Source: Bacteroidales bacterium (GTDB taxonomy: Bacteria > Bacteroidota > Bacteroidia > Bacteroidales > 4484-276). Taken from it: 6,722 nt of DNA. Position 1 is the stretch's first letter, and each line of letters begins with the position of its first letter. Under the pieces are notes generated by a model. The model ran no database searches. It had not been told where the DNA came from and was given only the letters and a program-made list of their open reading frames with translations. Where the stretch lies: positions 1 to 6,722 of the forward strand of contig JAGYLT010000129.1 in assembly GCA_018400545.1 (NCBI GenBank). The letters run 5' to 3'. Positions 1 through 6,605 of this stretch are shown here, piece after piece. A program made the translations under genes and the position numbers.

Positions 1-437
1 AGTTTGGAAACCAGTGGTATGACGATGATGGCGCCATCCCGGGAGCAAACGGTCAAATCTACAGCCCGTCAGAATCAGGAAATTACTACGCCATTATAAC
101 AAACAACTATGGTTGTGAATCCGAAATGTCGAATTTGCTGTACTTCCAGCCAACCTTTATCGAGGAGCTGACCAGGCAGGGTTCGTTGAGGATTTATCCC
201 AACCCCGCCGGAAACCAGGTAAATATCGATTTCCTGGCCGAATCTTCCGATGAGGTAATCATTTCGATCCTCAATGCTTTCGGGCAACTTTTGGAATATC
301 GCGAAATAAATGATATCAATAAACTGGGGTTAAATACACTGCAACTCGATATGTCGGCTTATGATGCGGGTGTGTATTATATCAAGCTTCAGAACAGCGA
401 GAAATCAGTTTCGAAGAAGGTGATTTTGAGCAAATAA
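1..437 (+). CDS. C-terminal part of a T9SS-exported protein (Ig/PKD-like domain + type A sorting domain), 5' truncated by window edge
   Basis: This reading frame is open from base 3 with no start codon inside the window, so it is the 3' end of a larger gene; 144 residues are visible. Residues 1-41 (GNQWYDDDGAIPGANGQIY, then SGNYYAIITNNYGCES) match the end of the Ig/PKD-like domains common in Bacteroidota surface proteins. Residues about 60-144 are a T9SS type A C-terminal sorting domain: the YPNPAGNQ motif at 65-72, a strand with ISILNAFGQLL, the DAGVYYIKL block, and a basic end (KKVILSK). Such domains direct Sec-exported proteins through the type IX system to the surface or medium. The ATG at 126 lies inside the Ig-like domain and is not the start, because the coding match continues upstream of it. 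Function beyond export cannot be judged from this tail. A strong terminator follows 9 bp after the stop codon. Confidence 0.9.
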   Translation, partial: FGNQWYDDDGAIPGANGQIYSPSESGNYYAIITNNYGCESEMSNLLYFQPTFIEELTRQGSLRIYPNPAGNQVNIDFLAESSDEVIISILNAFGQLLEYREINDINKLGLNTLQLDMSAYDAGVYYIKLQNSEKSVSKKVILSK

Positions 438-445
438 AAATTTTT

Positions 446-484
446 AAAAGTAAAACCGGGTCACGAAATCCGGTTTTACTTTTT
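446..484 (+). terminator. Intrinsic terminator after the first T9SS protein
   Basis: A perfect 14-bp inverted repeat pairs 446-459 (AAAAGTAAAACCGG) with 470-483 (CCGGTTTTACTTTT) around a 10-base loop. A T-rich tract follows, interrupted by CC at 485-486. The A-run on the left arm means it could also work in the opposite direction. It separates the first gene from the protease gene 107 bp downstream of the first gene's stop. Confidence 0.85.
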
Positions 485-544
485 CCTTTCTCGCAAACTT
501 TAACAATTTGACATTTAATAACTAATTCATAAAATCATTAAAAC

Positions 545-3500
545 ATGAGAAAACTCGTATTTATTTACTTAACGCTTTTTAGCTTTCTTGGAGTAATGGC
601 CAGCGATGGCTACGATGTAAATTTCAAACAGGAAAATGGTACTGCCGGAATTATCGAATTCACGGTTGATCAGTACGATTTCAAAACCGTAAAACATGGC
701 GGGATTGATTATACCAAAATCCTTTTTGACGGTAGGGTAGTAACCAAAGAAAAAGGTTTTGCAGAACTGCCATTTGTAAATGCAAACATCCAGCTTGGAA
801 ATCTTCAGCATGTTGAGGTTGTTTTCAACACCCTGAGCTACACTGAAATTCAACTCGATCACCCGCTGGTTCCTTCACGCGGCGTAATTTACCGAGATCA
901 GGACCCCTCACAGATCCCTTACGAAATTGCCCCGGAATCAGTGGTTGATACTTATTATCCTGCCAATTTTGTGGATATGGCAGAACCCTACATCATCAAG
1001 GATGTACGTGGAACCACCGTTTATTTTTATCCTTTCCAGTATAATGCAGCAACCCAAACAGTCCGCATCTGGACTAAAGTTGAAGTTGTGCTTCAGGAAA
1101 CTGAAGGCGAGCCTGTAAATCCGCTCTACGAGACTTCCGGTAAATATTTCCCGGAGATGGAAGGCATGTATCAGTCAATTTTCATGAATTACGAAAATAA
1201 TACGGATGACCTTACCGTAGGTGAAACCGGTGATATTTTGGTAATCACAACATCAAGAGATGAAGATGCCATTCAGCCTTACATCGACTGGAAAATGATG
1301 AAAGGATTTGACGTGCATAAGGAAGTGGTATCGACCGGAACCAACGTGGCCAGCCTCATCCAGCAGAAATACGACGAGAATAATGATATCCTTTATGTTC
1401 AGCTTGTTGGCGACTGGGCTGATATCAAGTCAAATACAGGTGGCGGCGCAAATGCTCCAATGGATCCGATGCTTGGATGTGTTGTTGGCAGCGACACGTA
1501 TCCTGATATTGCAATTGGCCGTTTTTCTGCAAACTCGCCTGGACATGTTACCACTCAGGTGAATAAAGCCATTACTTACGAAAAAGAACCGTCAGGCGAT
1601 TGGTACAACAATGCCATCGGCATTGCCAGCAACCAGGGCCCCGGTGATGACAATGAGTATGATGATGACCACAACGATATTATCTGGGAAAACCGCCTCG
1701 AGCCTTTCACCTACGATGATTATAGCTCTGCCTATGATCCGAGTGCCAACCAGACGATGGTTAAAAATTATATTGAGCAGGGTGCCTCGGTTATCAATTA
1801 CACAGGTCACGGATCATCCACTTCATGGGGTTCCTCAGGATTCAGTAATTCCAACATCAGTCAGCTCACCAATGGTGATATGCTTCCGTTCATCTTCTCA
1901 GTTGCCTGTGTAAACGGCGCTTTCCACAACAGCAGCGACTGTTTTGCCGAAGCCTGGCTTAAGAAAGAAAACGGTGGTGCCGTGATGACGCTTATGGCTA
2001 CCATTAACCAACCCTGGGATCCGCCAATGCGCGGACAGGACTATTTCAACGATCTGATTGTGGGCGGTTATGATTATAATTCAAATCCCGGTAGCGGGAT
2101 CAATACCGATGAAGGACGTACGATCATCGGATCAATTGTTGCCAACGGCCTCACTTTGATGTACACCGAATCCAACGGTTCTTCCGATTTGAATACCGTT
2201 CAGACATGGACAACATTTGGTGATGCCGCACTGCAAATCAGGACTGATGAGCCAGCGGCCGTAACACTTTCAAATAACGTAATGCTGGTAGGTGCAAACT
2301 TCGAAACTACAGTAACCGTTGATGGTGCTGCTTTCGAAGGTGCGCTGGTAGCTCTTTCACAGGATGGCGTGTATGCAAGCGCTTACACCGATGCTTCAGG
2401 TATGGTTTCTATCCCAAATGATTTCCTTCCGGGAGATGTTAATTTAGTGGTTACCGGATTCAATACCGAAACTGTTTACGAAACCATCCAGTGCATCCCG
2501 CCATCAGGTCCCTACGTGATTTTTAGCGATGTTGAAGTTAATACTTCTACAGGTGGTCTGGAGTATGGAGAAACTACCACGTTAAACCTTGCAATGAAAA
2601 ACGTTGGTGTGGCCAATGCAAATGATGTTCAGGTTACAATTACCACCGAGGATATGTATGTTACCATTCTTGATGGTACTGAGAATTTTGGTATGATTGA
2701 ACCGGACGAAATCATAATGATCGACAATGCTTTTGAAGTCGAAGTATCCGAAGATATTCCTGACGGACATGGTGTTTCCTTCCTCGTAACTGCAGTTGGT
2801 GGTGAATCCTGGGAAAGCGCATTCTCTTTAAATGGAAACGCACCGGTACTCGAGTTTAATGGATATTCAATTGATGATTCCAACGGCAATAATAATGGAT
2901 TCCTTGATCCTGGTGAAACAGTTGAAATGACTGTTGGTGTTATAAACGATGGTTCTGCGGAAGCATATAATGTTATGGCTGAACTTACCAGCAGCGACCC
3001 ACTCCTGGTAATAGAAACTACAGATCCACAGGATATAGGTGATCTTGGTCCTACACTTGCAGGACAGGCCGTATTTACAGTTACTGCCGATCCGGATATT
3101 ATCCCCGGATATATGGGTGAACTTGATTTGATGGTTACTGCCGACATGAATATCGGGCAGGAAGCTGTTGTTGTTATTCCTTTTACTGACTATTGCGAGG
3201 CTACCACCAACACCGAAGATGAATTTATTGCAAATGTATCATTTGGTGATATTGAGAACTCAAGTGGATGGCAAGGTGGTGTAGCAAATTATACGGATAT
3301 GAATACCACACTTGAGCCAGGTGTGGCTGTTGAAATGACCATTGAAAATGGAAATGCCTGGTCGAGCGATAAGGTTACTGCATGGATCGATTGGAATATG
3401 GATAAAGAACTTGGTAACAATGCAAACGAAACCTATGTACTTGAGAATGTTGGCGGACAGGGACAGACCTTTGTTGGCGACATTACTCCTCCGGCTGATC

Positions 3501-4405
3501 AGCAGGCCGGACAATATCGTCTGCGTATCAGAATGACTTATAGCTCCGACCCGGAACCGTGTGGAAACTCATCATATGGGGAGATTGAAGATTACACAGT
3601 ACTTATTGGTGAAACGCTTTCTGTAAACTTTACCGCCGATGAAACCGAAGGATGTGCAGGCATGGAAGTTTCATTTACCGATAATTCAGTGGGTGCTACT
3701 TCATGGAACTGGACATTCCCGGGTGGTACACCAGCTACTTCAACCGAGCAGAATCCAACAGTGATGTATGATGTTGAAGGTGAATTTGATGTTACACTCG
3801 AAATTTCTGATGGCACTGATGTTACCGAAATGACCATAAATAACTACATCACCGTAATGGATGTTCCCGCTCAGGCCGGACCCATTGATGGTGACCACGA
3901 AGTTGCTATGGGTGAAATTGAGGAATATCACGTTTCCGAAATGGATGACGCTACCCTGTATCAGTGGGAAATTTCACCTGAAAATGCCGGTACGCTTGAA
4001 GTTGAAATGAACATGGTTACCGTTCACTTTAGCGAAGACTATATGGGCGAAGCCGTTCTTAAAGTGTGTGGAGGTAACGATTGTGGAATGGGTGCATACT
4101 CAGAAGACTTTGACGTGATGGTTATGGACCCAACCGGAATTTATAATATCCAGGGCGCTACTGTAGGTATCTATCCAAACCCGAACAGTGGACGCTTCAG
4201 CATTGAACTGGCTACCGAAAATGCCGATAACTACGATGTGAAGCTGATCAACGCACTCGGTATTGAGATCCTCAGCAAAACCGTTGAAGTTAACGGAAAA
4301 TACACCGAAGATATCGACATTTCAGCAATGGCAGAAGGTGTTTATTACCTCTACCTGAGAAATGATGAACAGTCGATCGTTGAAAAGATCGTCATTCAGA
4401 AGTAA
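545..4405 (+). CDS. Gingipain-like cysteine protease (peptidase family C25) with CARDB-like, GEVED, PKD and T9SS sorting domains
   Basis: This is a complete 1286-residue secreted endopeptidase. A signal peptide occupies residues 1-20 (hydrophobic FIYLTLFSFLGV, cleavage near MAS/D). Residues about 21-225 correspond to the C25 profragment. The catalytic domain spans about 228-568. Catalytic His422 lies in NYTGHGS and Cys455 in SVACVNG; their 33-residue spacing equals that of RgpB His211/Cys244. TINQPWDPPMRGQD (487-500) and TWTTFGDAAL (554-563) are further family blocks. An Ig-like domain typical of gingipains follows (570-650), then two CARDB-like beta domains (656-760 and 765-880; the second starts with an Asp/Asn-rich DSNGNNNGFLDPGE stretch), a GEVED domain (884-1020, ending GEIEDYTV), a PKD domain (1024-1107), a second PKD/Ig-like domain (1108-1195) and a T9SS type A sorting domain (1202-1286, YPNPNSGRFSI). 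The protein is Asp/Glu-rich. The start ATG follows an A-rich leader without Shine-Dalgarno; I see no convincing promoter in the 60 bp upstream. Family assignment is firm; substrate specificity is inferred. Confidence 0.95.
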   Translation: MRKLVFIYLTLFSFLGVMASDGYDVNFKQENGTAGIIEFTVDQYDFKTVKHGGIDYTKILFDGRVVTKEKGFAELPFVNANIQLGNLQHVEVVFNTLSYTEIQLDHPLVPSRGVIYRDQDPSQIPYEIAPESVVDTYYPANFVDMAEPYIIKDVRGTTVYFYPFQYNAATQTVRIWTKVEVVLQETEGEPVNPLYETSGKYFPEMEGMYQSIFMNYENNTDDLTVGETGDILVITTSRDEDAIQPYIDWKMMKGFDVHKEVVSTGTNVASLIQQKYDENNDILYVQLVGDWADIKSNTGGGANAPMDPMLGCVVGSDTYPDIAIGRFSANSPGHVTTQVNKAITYEKEPSGDWYNNAIGIASNQGPGDDNEYDDDHNDIIWENRLEPFTYDDYSSAYDPSANQTMVKNYIEQGASVINYTGHGSSTSWGSSGFSNSNISQLTNGDMLPFIFSVACVNGAFHNSSDCFAEAWLKKENGGAVMTLMATINQPWDPPMRGQDYFNDLIVGGYDYNSNPGSGINTDEGRTIIGSIVANGLTLMYTESNGSSDLNTVQTWTTFGDAALQIRTDEPAAVTLSNNVMLVGANFETTVTVDGAAFEGALVALSQDGVYASAYTDASGMVSIPNDFLPGDVNLVVTGFNTETVYETIQCIPPSGPYVIFSDVEVNTSTGGLEYGETTTLNLAMKNVGVANANDVQVTITTEDMYVTILDGTENFGMIEPDEIIMIDNAFEVEVSEDIPDGHGVSFLVTAVGGESWESAFSLNGNAPVLEFNGYSIDDSNGNNNGFLDPGETVEMTVGVINDGSAEAYNVMAELTSSDPLLVIETTDPQDIGDLGPTLAGQAVFTVTADPDIIPGYMGELDLMVTADMNIGQEAVVVIPFTDYCEATTNTEDEFIANVSFGDIENSSGWQGGVANYTDMNTTLEPGVAVEMTIENGNAWSSDKVTAWIDWNMDKELGNNANETYVLENVGGQGQTFVGDITPPADQQAGQYRLRIRMTYSSDPEPCGNSSYGEIEDYTVLIGETLSVNFTADETEGCAGMEVSFTDNSVGATSWNWTFPGGTPATSTEQNPTVMYDVEGEFDVTLEISDGTDVTEMTINNYITVMDVPAQAGPIDGDHEVAMGEIEEYHVSEMDDATLYQWEISPENAGTLEVEMNMVTVHFSEDYMGEAVLKVCGGNDCGMGAYSEDFDVMVMDPTGIYNIQGATVGIYPNPNSGRFSIELATENADNYDVKLINALGIEILSKTVEVNGKYTEDIDISAMAEGVYYLYLRNDEQSIVEKIVIQK

Positions 4406-4427
4406 TGATTTCGAAAAATAATATTTC

Positions 4428-4463
4428 AAAAAAGGCCGGTAATTTTATTGCCGGTCTTTTTTT
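4428..4463 (+). terminator. Intrinsic terminator after the C25 protease gene
   Basis: Bases 4428-4443 pair with 4447-4462 around a 3-base loop. The core is CCGG/CCGG (4436-4439 with 4451-4454), extended by two G-T wobbles and by A-T pairs on both sides. The right arm ends in a run of seven T (4457-4463). The hairpin begins 23 bp after the protease stop codon. The A-run on the left suggests it could work in both directions. Its T-tract overlaps the candidate -7 box of the next gene. Confidence 0.85.
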
Positions 4464-4470
4464 ATATTTG
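4463..4470 (+). promoter_or_regulatory. Candidate Bacteroidota -7 promoter box for the 4512 gene
   Basis: TATATTTG matches the Bacteroidota primary-sigma -7 consensus TAnnTTTG exactly. It would place the transcription start near 4475 and give a leader of about 35 bases before the ATG at 4512. The -33 element is weak: no TTG lies at the usual 19-23 bp spacing, and the nearest TTG (4448-4450) is only 12 bp upstream and sits inside the terminator hairpin. The box match is seen directly; promoter activity is inferred. Confidence 0.5.
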
Positions 4471-4511
4471 TGCAATACTTTTTTCCAAAATCTTAACAAC
4501 AAAAACAAATT

Positions 4512-4964
4512 ATGAAACAGATCCTCACTTCAATCGCAGTTCTCCTGCTGTGTGCCAGCCTTAGTGCACAGGACCAGTCCAAAGTCGAAACCCTGAAAAC
4601 ATTCCTCGACGGAGCTATTGCATTCAATGCCGCAGACATCAATCAGCATGAACCACTCATCAGCATTCGCGAACTGGCTGCCGCAAAGGCTGATAAAGCC
4701 GTTGAACTGAATAAGGAAAACATTGAAACCGGAATTAATCAAATGAAAGATTACAGCAATGCCATAATTATTGTTGGAAAGCATACGATAGCAAAGATTT
4801 CTGACATCGAGGATTGCCAGCAGTCGGGTGCATGGGGAGCGTGCATGCCCAAAGCAACAGGTTATGTGCAAAAACAGGGGCAATTGATTGCCCACGATAA
4901 TTACCTGAATTTTATCATTGGGGTGCCCGACAGCCAGGAACGTACCCTGTACCTGTTTAAATGA
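4512..4964 (+). CDS. Small exported protein of unknown function
   Basis: This is a complete 150-residue protein I do not recognise. Residues 1-20 form a clear Sec signal peptide (MKQ, then ILTSIAVLLLCASLSAQ), with cleavage likely after SLSAQ. Cys14 is not in a good lipobox because Leu, not Gly/Ala/Ser, precedes it, so a lipoprotein is unlikely. The mature part is about 130 residues: a helical-looking N-terminal half with Ala/Lys/Glu-rich stretches (ELAAAKADKAVELNKENIE), then a mixed region with two cysteines (Cys102 and Cys111, around CQQSGAWGAC) that could form a disulfide in the periplasm. There are no other cysteines in the mature chain, no transmembrane segment and no T9SS sorting domain, so a periplasmic location is inferred. 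A candidate promoter lies 42 bp upstream. The HDAC-family gene starts 25 bp downstream with no terminator between, so the two are probably cotranscribed. Confidence 0.85.
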   Translation: MKQILTSIAVLLLCASLSAQDQSKVETLKTFLDGAIAFNAADINQHEPLISIRELAAAKADKAVELNKENIETGINQMKDYSNAIIIVGKHTIAKISDIEDCQQSGAWGACMPKATGYVQKQGQLIAHDNYLNFIIGVPDSQERTLYLFK

Positions 4965-4989
4965 TACAATCAAAAAAAAATCCCTGAAA

Positions 4990-6000
4990 ATGAAATTTGC
5001 AACCTACCTGAACCAGGAAATTTTTGAAACCCTCAAACCCTTCGATGAGATCAACTTTGAAGGGTATTCCTATCCGCATTTTAATAAACTGAGAGCCATC
5101 CTGGAGGATAAACTGGATCATTATCCAAAATTAGCACTTCGGAAAGCTGATTTTGACTTTTATTACTCTATTCATGAAAACACCTTTGTCGATGATATCT
5201 TACTCCTCTCCCAGGGTAAAGATCCGTCAGCGCCATTAAACAGGACCATCGAATGCAGCGGGATGGAGTTTGCAGTTCCGGGATATTGTTATGCCCTTGG
5301 CGGGATGATTGAAGCCATAAGCCAGGCCATGCATGGTAATCTCGACAGGGCTTACCTTTTTAATGTAGGCGGGCACCATGCTCACAGCGATTATGCACAT
5401 GGATACAGTCTGCTCAATACCATGGCGGCTGCAATCCGTTACGGCCAGGCCCATGGTCTCGGTAAAGTTTTGATTGTGGATTGGGACATTCACCACGGCG
5501 ATGGTACACAGCAAATTTTTGAGCATGATCCTGATGTTCACCAGATCAGCATCCACAGTGCAGTGGATTTGTATATGATGAAAGCCTCGGATATTGAGAA
5601 ATCTACAACTACTTACGCCGAAAAGGTTGGCCATTGCAACATCCCCGTTTTATGGGATGGATTTGAAGATGATTTTTTTGAAGAAATAAATCTGGCCGGT
5701 AAGTTTTTCAGGGCCGGACACATCATGCAGGAGTTTAAAGCAGCGCTTGATCGCGTTCCTTTTGATCCTGATCTGGTTTTTATTTTCTCCGGTTACGATG
5801 GCCATGTGGATGATTGCGGCGAAGGCATAACCAACTACACCAACAATGATTTCAGGGTGCTTACCCGTATGGTGCTGGATTATGCCGCACCGCGGAAATT
5901 GCCCGTGATCTCGGTCCACGGCGGAGGCTATGCTTCCCCGATGCGTGTTACAATCAATGCAGCACTGGCGCATGTGGCCGAATTGGTGAATTATCCATAA
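4990..6000 (+). CDS. Histone deacetylase family protein (zinc-dependent deacetylase, AcuC/HDAC-like fold)
   Basis: This 336-residue cytoplasmic enzyme has the size of bacterial HDAC-family proteins, which remove acetyl or acyl groups from lysine side chains, polyamines or other small amides. All expected catalytic positions are present: the His pair 129-130 in NVGGHHAHSD; zinc ligands Asp166 and His168 in VDWDIHHGDGTQ; the third zinc ligand Asp270 in FSGYDGH; and the transition-state Tyr314 in VHGGGYASP. The N-terminal block IHENTFVDDIL matches the family's usual 'vHspeYvd' segment. It diverges from typical members: NVGGHHA replaces RPPGHHA, GYSLLNT replaces GFCxFNN, and the Gly-rich PgTG loop after ISIHS is absent. 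No signal peptide is visible. I chose ATG 4990 because an in-frame TTG at 4918 lies within the upstream gene and its extra residues look non-homologous. Activity is likely; the substrate cannot be told. Confidence 0.92.
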   Translation: MKFATYLNQEIFETLKPFDEINFEGYSYPHFNKLRAILEDKLDHYPKLALRKADFDFYYSIHENTFVDDILLLSQGKDPSAPLNRTIECSGMEFAVPGYCYALGGMIEAISQAMHGNLDRAYLFNVGGHHAHSDYAHGYSLLNTMAAAIRYGQAHGLGKVLIVDWDIHHGDGTQQIFEHDPDVHQISIHSAVDLYMMKASDIEKSTTTYAEKVGHCNIPVLWDGFEDDFFEEINLAGKFFRAGHIMQEFKAALDRVPFDPDLVFIFSGYDGHVDDCGEGITNYTNNDFRVLTRMVLDYAAPRKLPVISVHGGGYASPMRVTINAALAHVAELVNYP

Positions 6001-6136
6001 CAGAAAGCCACAATACGCAATTCATATATGATTGTAAAACCCGGATATATTAATCTCAAAAAGCGCCTTTTACTTGGATTTGGATGGACATCCTTATGCG
6101 TTGAATCAGTAATAAATTGAGTTAAAATAGCAGACA
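6001..6136 (+). other. Intergenic spacer with a possible 30-codon reading frame
   Basis: This AT-rich gap separates the HDAC-family and DUF2007 genes. It holds a short + strand frame, 6028-6120, starting ATG ATT GTA AAA and coding for 30 residues (MIVKPGYINLKKRLLLGFGW, then ten more), with no recognisable ribosome-binding context. A 5-bp hairpin, GGATG-GA-CATCC, lies within it at about 6082-6093. There is no T-tract after it, so it is not a terminator. The short frame is probably chance; I would not call it a gene. Confidence 0.3.
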
Positions 6137-6400
6137 ATGAAAACAAAAGATGAAAATAAACCGGTAGAAGTATTTGCCGGCACGTCACTGCAGGCAGGCA
6201 TGGTGAAAAGCCTGCTTGAAAACGCAGAAATACATGCATTCCTAAAGGATGATATCATTGGTACTTTAAACCCTTGGAATGCGGTTCCGGGCGGGGCCGG
6301 GGCAGTGAAGATATTTGTTTCATCCGCTGACTTTGAAAATGCCAGGATTGTCGTTTCCGAATATGAAGAAAATTTGAAGGAAGACGATCGGGCGATCTGA
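6137..6400 (+). CDS. DUF2007-type putative signal-transducing protein
   Basis: This is a complete 87-residue cytoplasmic protein. Residues about 10-76 fit the DUF2007 family, described as putative prokaryotic signal-transducing proteins: an initial strand (VEVFAGTSLQ), a helix that reads like the family's 'aelvkslLe..gI' (AGMVKSLLENAEIHAFL), a Gly-rich loop (AVPGGAGAVKIFV) and a final helix resembling 'ee.a..A..iv' (SADFENARIVVSEYEEN). The tail is charged (EENLKEDDRAI). The family has no settled biochemical function. The gene lies 136 bp after the HDAC-family gene; I see neither a convincing terminator nor a good promoter in that gap, so readthrough from upstream is possible. The family call is by pattern, not by search. 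Confidence 0.75.
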   Translation: MKTKDENKPVEVFAGTSLQAGMVKSLLENAEIHAFLKDDIIGTLNPWNAVPGGAGAVKIFVSSADFENARIVVSEYEENLKEDDRAI

Positions 6401-6425
6401 CAAATAATTAGTGTAATAACCTTTA

Positions 6426-6605
6426 CTACTGGTCAACGACATTTTTCGGTGGTAACCCCGGCATGATTTCCTGCAAAATTTTATATGCGATCGACATTGA
6501 ACTCGTCGGGGTTTGTAATCCGACTTCAGTCTCCTGAATGGATATGCAAGGGTAGAAAATTTTTATTTGCAGAAACAAAAAACCGGTTTCGAAACAAAAT
6601 TTTGT
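6426..6605 (-). pseudogene. Possible decayed minus-strand coding fragment (C-terminal-like), or repeat remnant
   Basis: On the minus strand a frame is open for 59 codons between a stop at 6606-6608 and its own stop at 6426-6428. The only ATG in it is at 6497, giving 23 residues beginning MSIAYKILQEIMPG and ending PPKNVVDQ. Upstream of that ATG the frame reads FYPCISIQETEVGLQTPTSS. The composition is protein-like (amphipathic helix, then a Pro-containing tail) and unlike random AT-rich spacer, suggesting the tail of a degraded gene, perhaps of a mobile element. The same bases form two short hairpins, so a non-coding repeat is an equal alternative. I do not recognise the family. Confidence 0.25.
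6505..6538. repeat. Two abutting short hairpins, REP-like
   Basis: GTCGG (6505-6509) pairs with CCGAC (6520-6524) around a 10-base loop. Immediately next, TTCAG (6525-6529) pairs with CTGAA (6534-6538) around TCTC. The first resembles GTCGGGATTTGTAATCCCGAC-type intergenic hairpins that I associate with Bacteroidota genomes, but is degenerate. Only one copy is present in this window, so repetition in the genome is a guess. Confidence 0.3.

Noticed and set aside
126..437. Separate small gene starting at the ATG at 126
   Set aside because: The frame is open upstream to base 3 and that part continues an Ig-like domain, so the ATG is internal to a larger gene cut by the window edge.
501..537. Promoter for the protease gene using TTTG at 507-510
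   Set aside because: At 19-21 bp spacing the only downstream candidate (TAAAATCA) matches the -7 consensus poorly and would leave almost no leader before the ATG at 545.
2629..3147. 172-residue minus-strand frame inside the protease gene
   Set aside because: It is low-complexity Ser/Thr/Pro/Val-rich antisense of the acidic beta-domain region, with no motif; a codon-bias shadow.
4530..4973. 147-residue minus-strand frame opposite the small exported protein
   Set aside because: It covers a + strand gene with a clear signal peptide and leader; the antisense product shows no recognisable domain.
4918..4989. N-terminal extension of the HDAC-family protein from TTG at 4918
   Set aside because: It lies in the end of the upstream gene, its 24 extra residues show no family similarity, and ATG 4990 gives a normal-length protein.
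6082..6093. GGATG/CATCC hairpin as a terminator after the HDAC-family gene
   Set aside because: The stem is only 5 bp with a 2-base loop and no T-tract follows.
5991..6239. 82-residue minus-strand frame across the HDAC/DUF2007 spacer
   Set aside because: It starts inside the DUF2007 coding region and crosses the spacer; no family resemblance or initiation context, though the spacer part is not explained by a + strand gene.
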